DNA of 5,828 nucleotides, taken from Bacillota bacterium (GTDB lineage: Bacteria; Bacillota; Dethiobacteria; DTU022). A program made the translations under genes and the position numbers. The stretch is taken from NCBI GenBank assembly GCA_012510625.1, contig JAAZHP010000117.1, positions 1 through 5,828 of the forward strand. Direction: 5' to 3'. The notes beneath the pieces were generated by a model. The model made no database searches. It saw only the letters and a program-made list of their open reading frames with translations, and was not told the origin of the DNA. Positions 5,475 through 5,828 of this stretch are shown here, piece by piece (within the stretch, counting starts at the first letter, position 1; each line of letters begins with the position of its first letter).

Positions 5475-5657
5475 TTACTCTTCATACTTGCGCCGCAGCC
5501 GGCTCATCTCTGCGGGAGTCAACCCTTCTCCCCGGGCCAGCTCTTCATCCTCGCTGATCTCGCCTGAAAAATACTCGGCCAGGAAGTCGGACAGCTCTTC
5601 ACGGCGGCGGCGCCTGGCAAGAACCTTGTTTATCCATCGGCTCAGCGGGCCGGCCAT
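5475..5657 (-). CDS. Uncharacterised small charged protein
   Basis: This is a 60-residue soluble protein starting at ATG 5655-5657, with a purine-rich AAGGGGTGA site about 6-8 nt upstream. The N-terminal part is strongly basic and probably helical (SRWINKVLARRRRREEL). It is followed by a mixed segment (SDFLAEYFSGEISEDEEL) that is acidic, and a second helix-like end (LTPAEMSRLRRKYEE). I recognise no domain, and no transmembrane segment or signal peptide is visible. It lies between dtd and the synthetase fusion in the same orientation; the synthetase promoter begins 30 bp after its stop. Its charge pattern could suit binding to RNA or a protein partner, but that is guesswork. The ribosome binding site, codon composition and tight packing make it likely to be a real gene. 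Confidence 0.65.
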   Translation of the reverse strand: MAGPLSRWINKVLARRRRREELSDFLAEYFSGEISEDEELARGEGLTPAEMSRLRRKYEE

Positions 5658-5712
5658 GCATGCTCACCCCTTTGCAAGACTGATCCTGCTAAACTTATTA
5701 TCCCCAGCAGAA

Positions 5713-5747
5713 TTAGTTAACTCGGTGCCAGGCACCGAGTTAACTAA
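5713..5747. repeat. Perfect palindrome, 17-bp arms with a one-base centre
   Basis: TTAGTTAACTCGGTGCC (5713-5729) is followed by a single A (5730) and its exact reverse complement (5731-5747). The repeat abuts the dtd stop codon at 5748. The core GGTGCCAGGCACC resembles the palindromic REP-type repeats linked to REP-associated tyrosine transposases in various bacteria (from memory, not searched). It might also work as a transcription end for dtd, but there is no T tract on either side. Confidence 0.85.
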
Positions 5748-5828
5748 CTAGAAGCTTTTGCGGCTGTCCAGGAGAATGGTGACGGGGCCGTCGTTGACCT
5801 GCTCAATCCGCATCATCGCCCCGAAACG
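5748..5828 (-). CDS. dtd: D-aminoacyl-tRNA deacylase, C-terminal end, cut by window edge
   Basis: DTD hydrolyses D-amino acids and mischarged glycine from tRNA, a proofreading step in the cytoplasm. Only the last 26 codons and the TAG stop (5748-5750) are in the window. The peptide RFGAMMRIEQVNDGPV followed by TILLDSRKSF matches the family C-terminus, in particular the NxGPVT motif, whose GP is part of the active site, and the ...LDS ending. The full protein is usually about 150 residues. It lies upstream of hisS in the same orientation, as in many Firmicutes (dtd ... hisS, aspS), which supports the identification. Confidence 0.93.
   Translation of the reverse strand, partial: RFGAMMRIEQVNDGPVTILLDSRKSF

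Noticed and set aside
5713..5747. Palindrome read as a standard Rho-independent terminator of dtd
   Set aside because: No T run follows on the minus strand, so I list it as a repeat and leave termination as a possibility.

Overview
This 5.8 kb window looks chromosomal and comes from a moderately GC-rich Firmicute, most likely a clostridial or Peptococcaceae-type lineage. The evidence is the gene content and order: dtd, small ORF, hisS, aspS; then 6S RNA; then mraZ-rsmH, the start of the dcw cluster. Strong Shine-Dalgarno sites and one near-consensus sigma-A promoter support this. The lineage is inferred from gene content and style only.

Layout, right to left, because nearly everything is on the minus strand. 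At 5748-5828 is the 3' end of dtd (D-aminoacyl-tRNA deacylase). It is followed directly by a perfect 17-bp inverted repeat with a one-base centre. A 60-residue uncharacterised charged protein lies at 5475-5657. A good promoter at 5415-5444 then drives one very long reading frame at 2294-5383. This frame encodes a complete histidyl-tRNA synthetase joined by a Gly/Ala/Pro/Glu-rich linker to a complete bacterial-type aspartyl-tRNA synthetase. These are normally two separate proteins from adjacent genes, and the fusion is the most unusual thing in the window. The only clear plus-strand gene (2026-2331) encodes a small membrane protein and overlaps the synthetase gene tail to tail.

From 1047 to 2025 there is no confident protein gene. 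The stretch holds a G/C-tract inverted repeat (1842-1932) and a well-supported 6S RNA with its own promoter (about 1445-1632). Past the 6S RNA come a structured segment of unknown role (1326-1440), a doubtful small ORF, a dyad, a Rho-independent terminator, and three AGTGG repeats at exact 10-bp spacing that look like MraZ operator boxes. The left end holds complete mraZ (615-1046) and the first two thirds of rsmH (1-602).

The window therefore combines translation functions (charging of tRNA-His and tRNA-Asp, and removal of D-amino acids from tRNA), a global RNA regulator of RNA polymerase (6S RNA), and the entry point of the cell division and wall cluster with its autoregulator MraZ.
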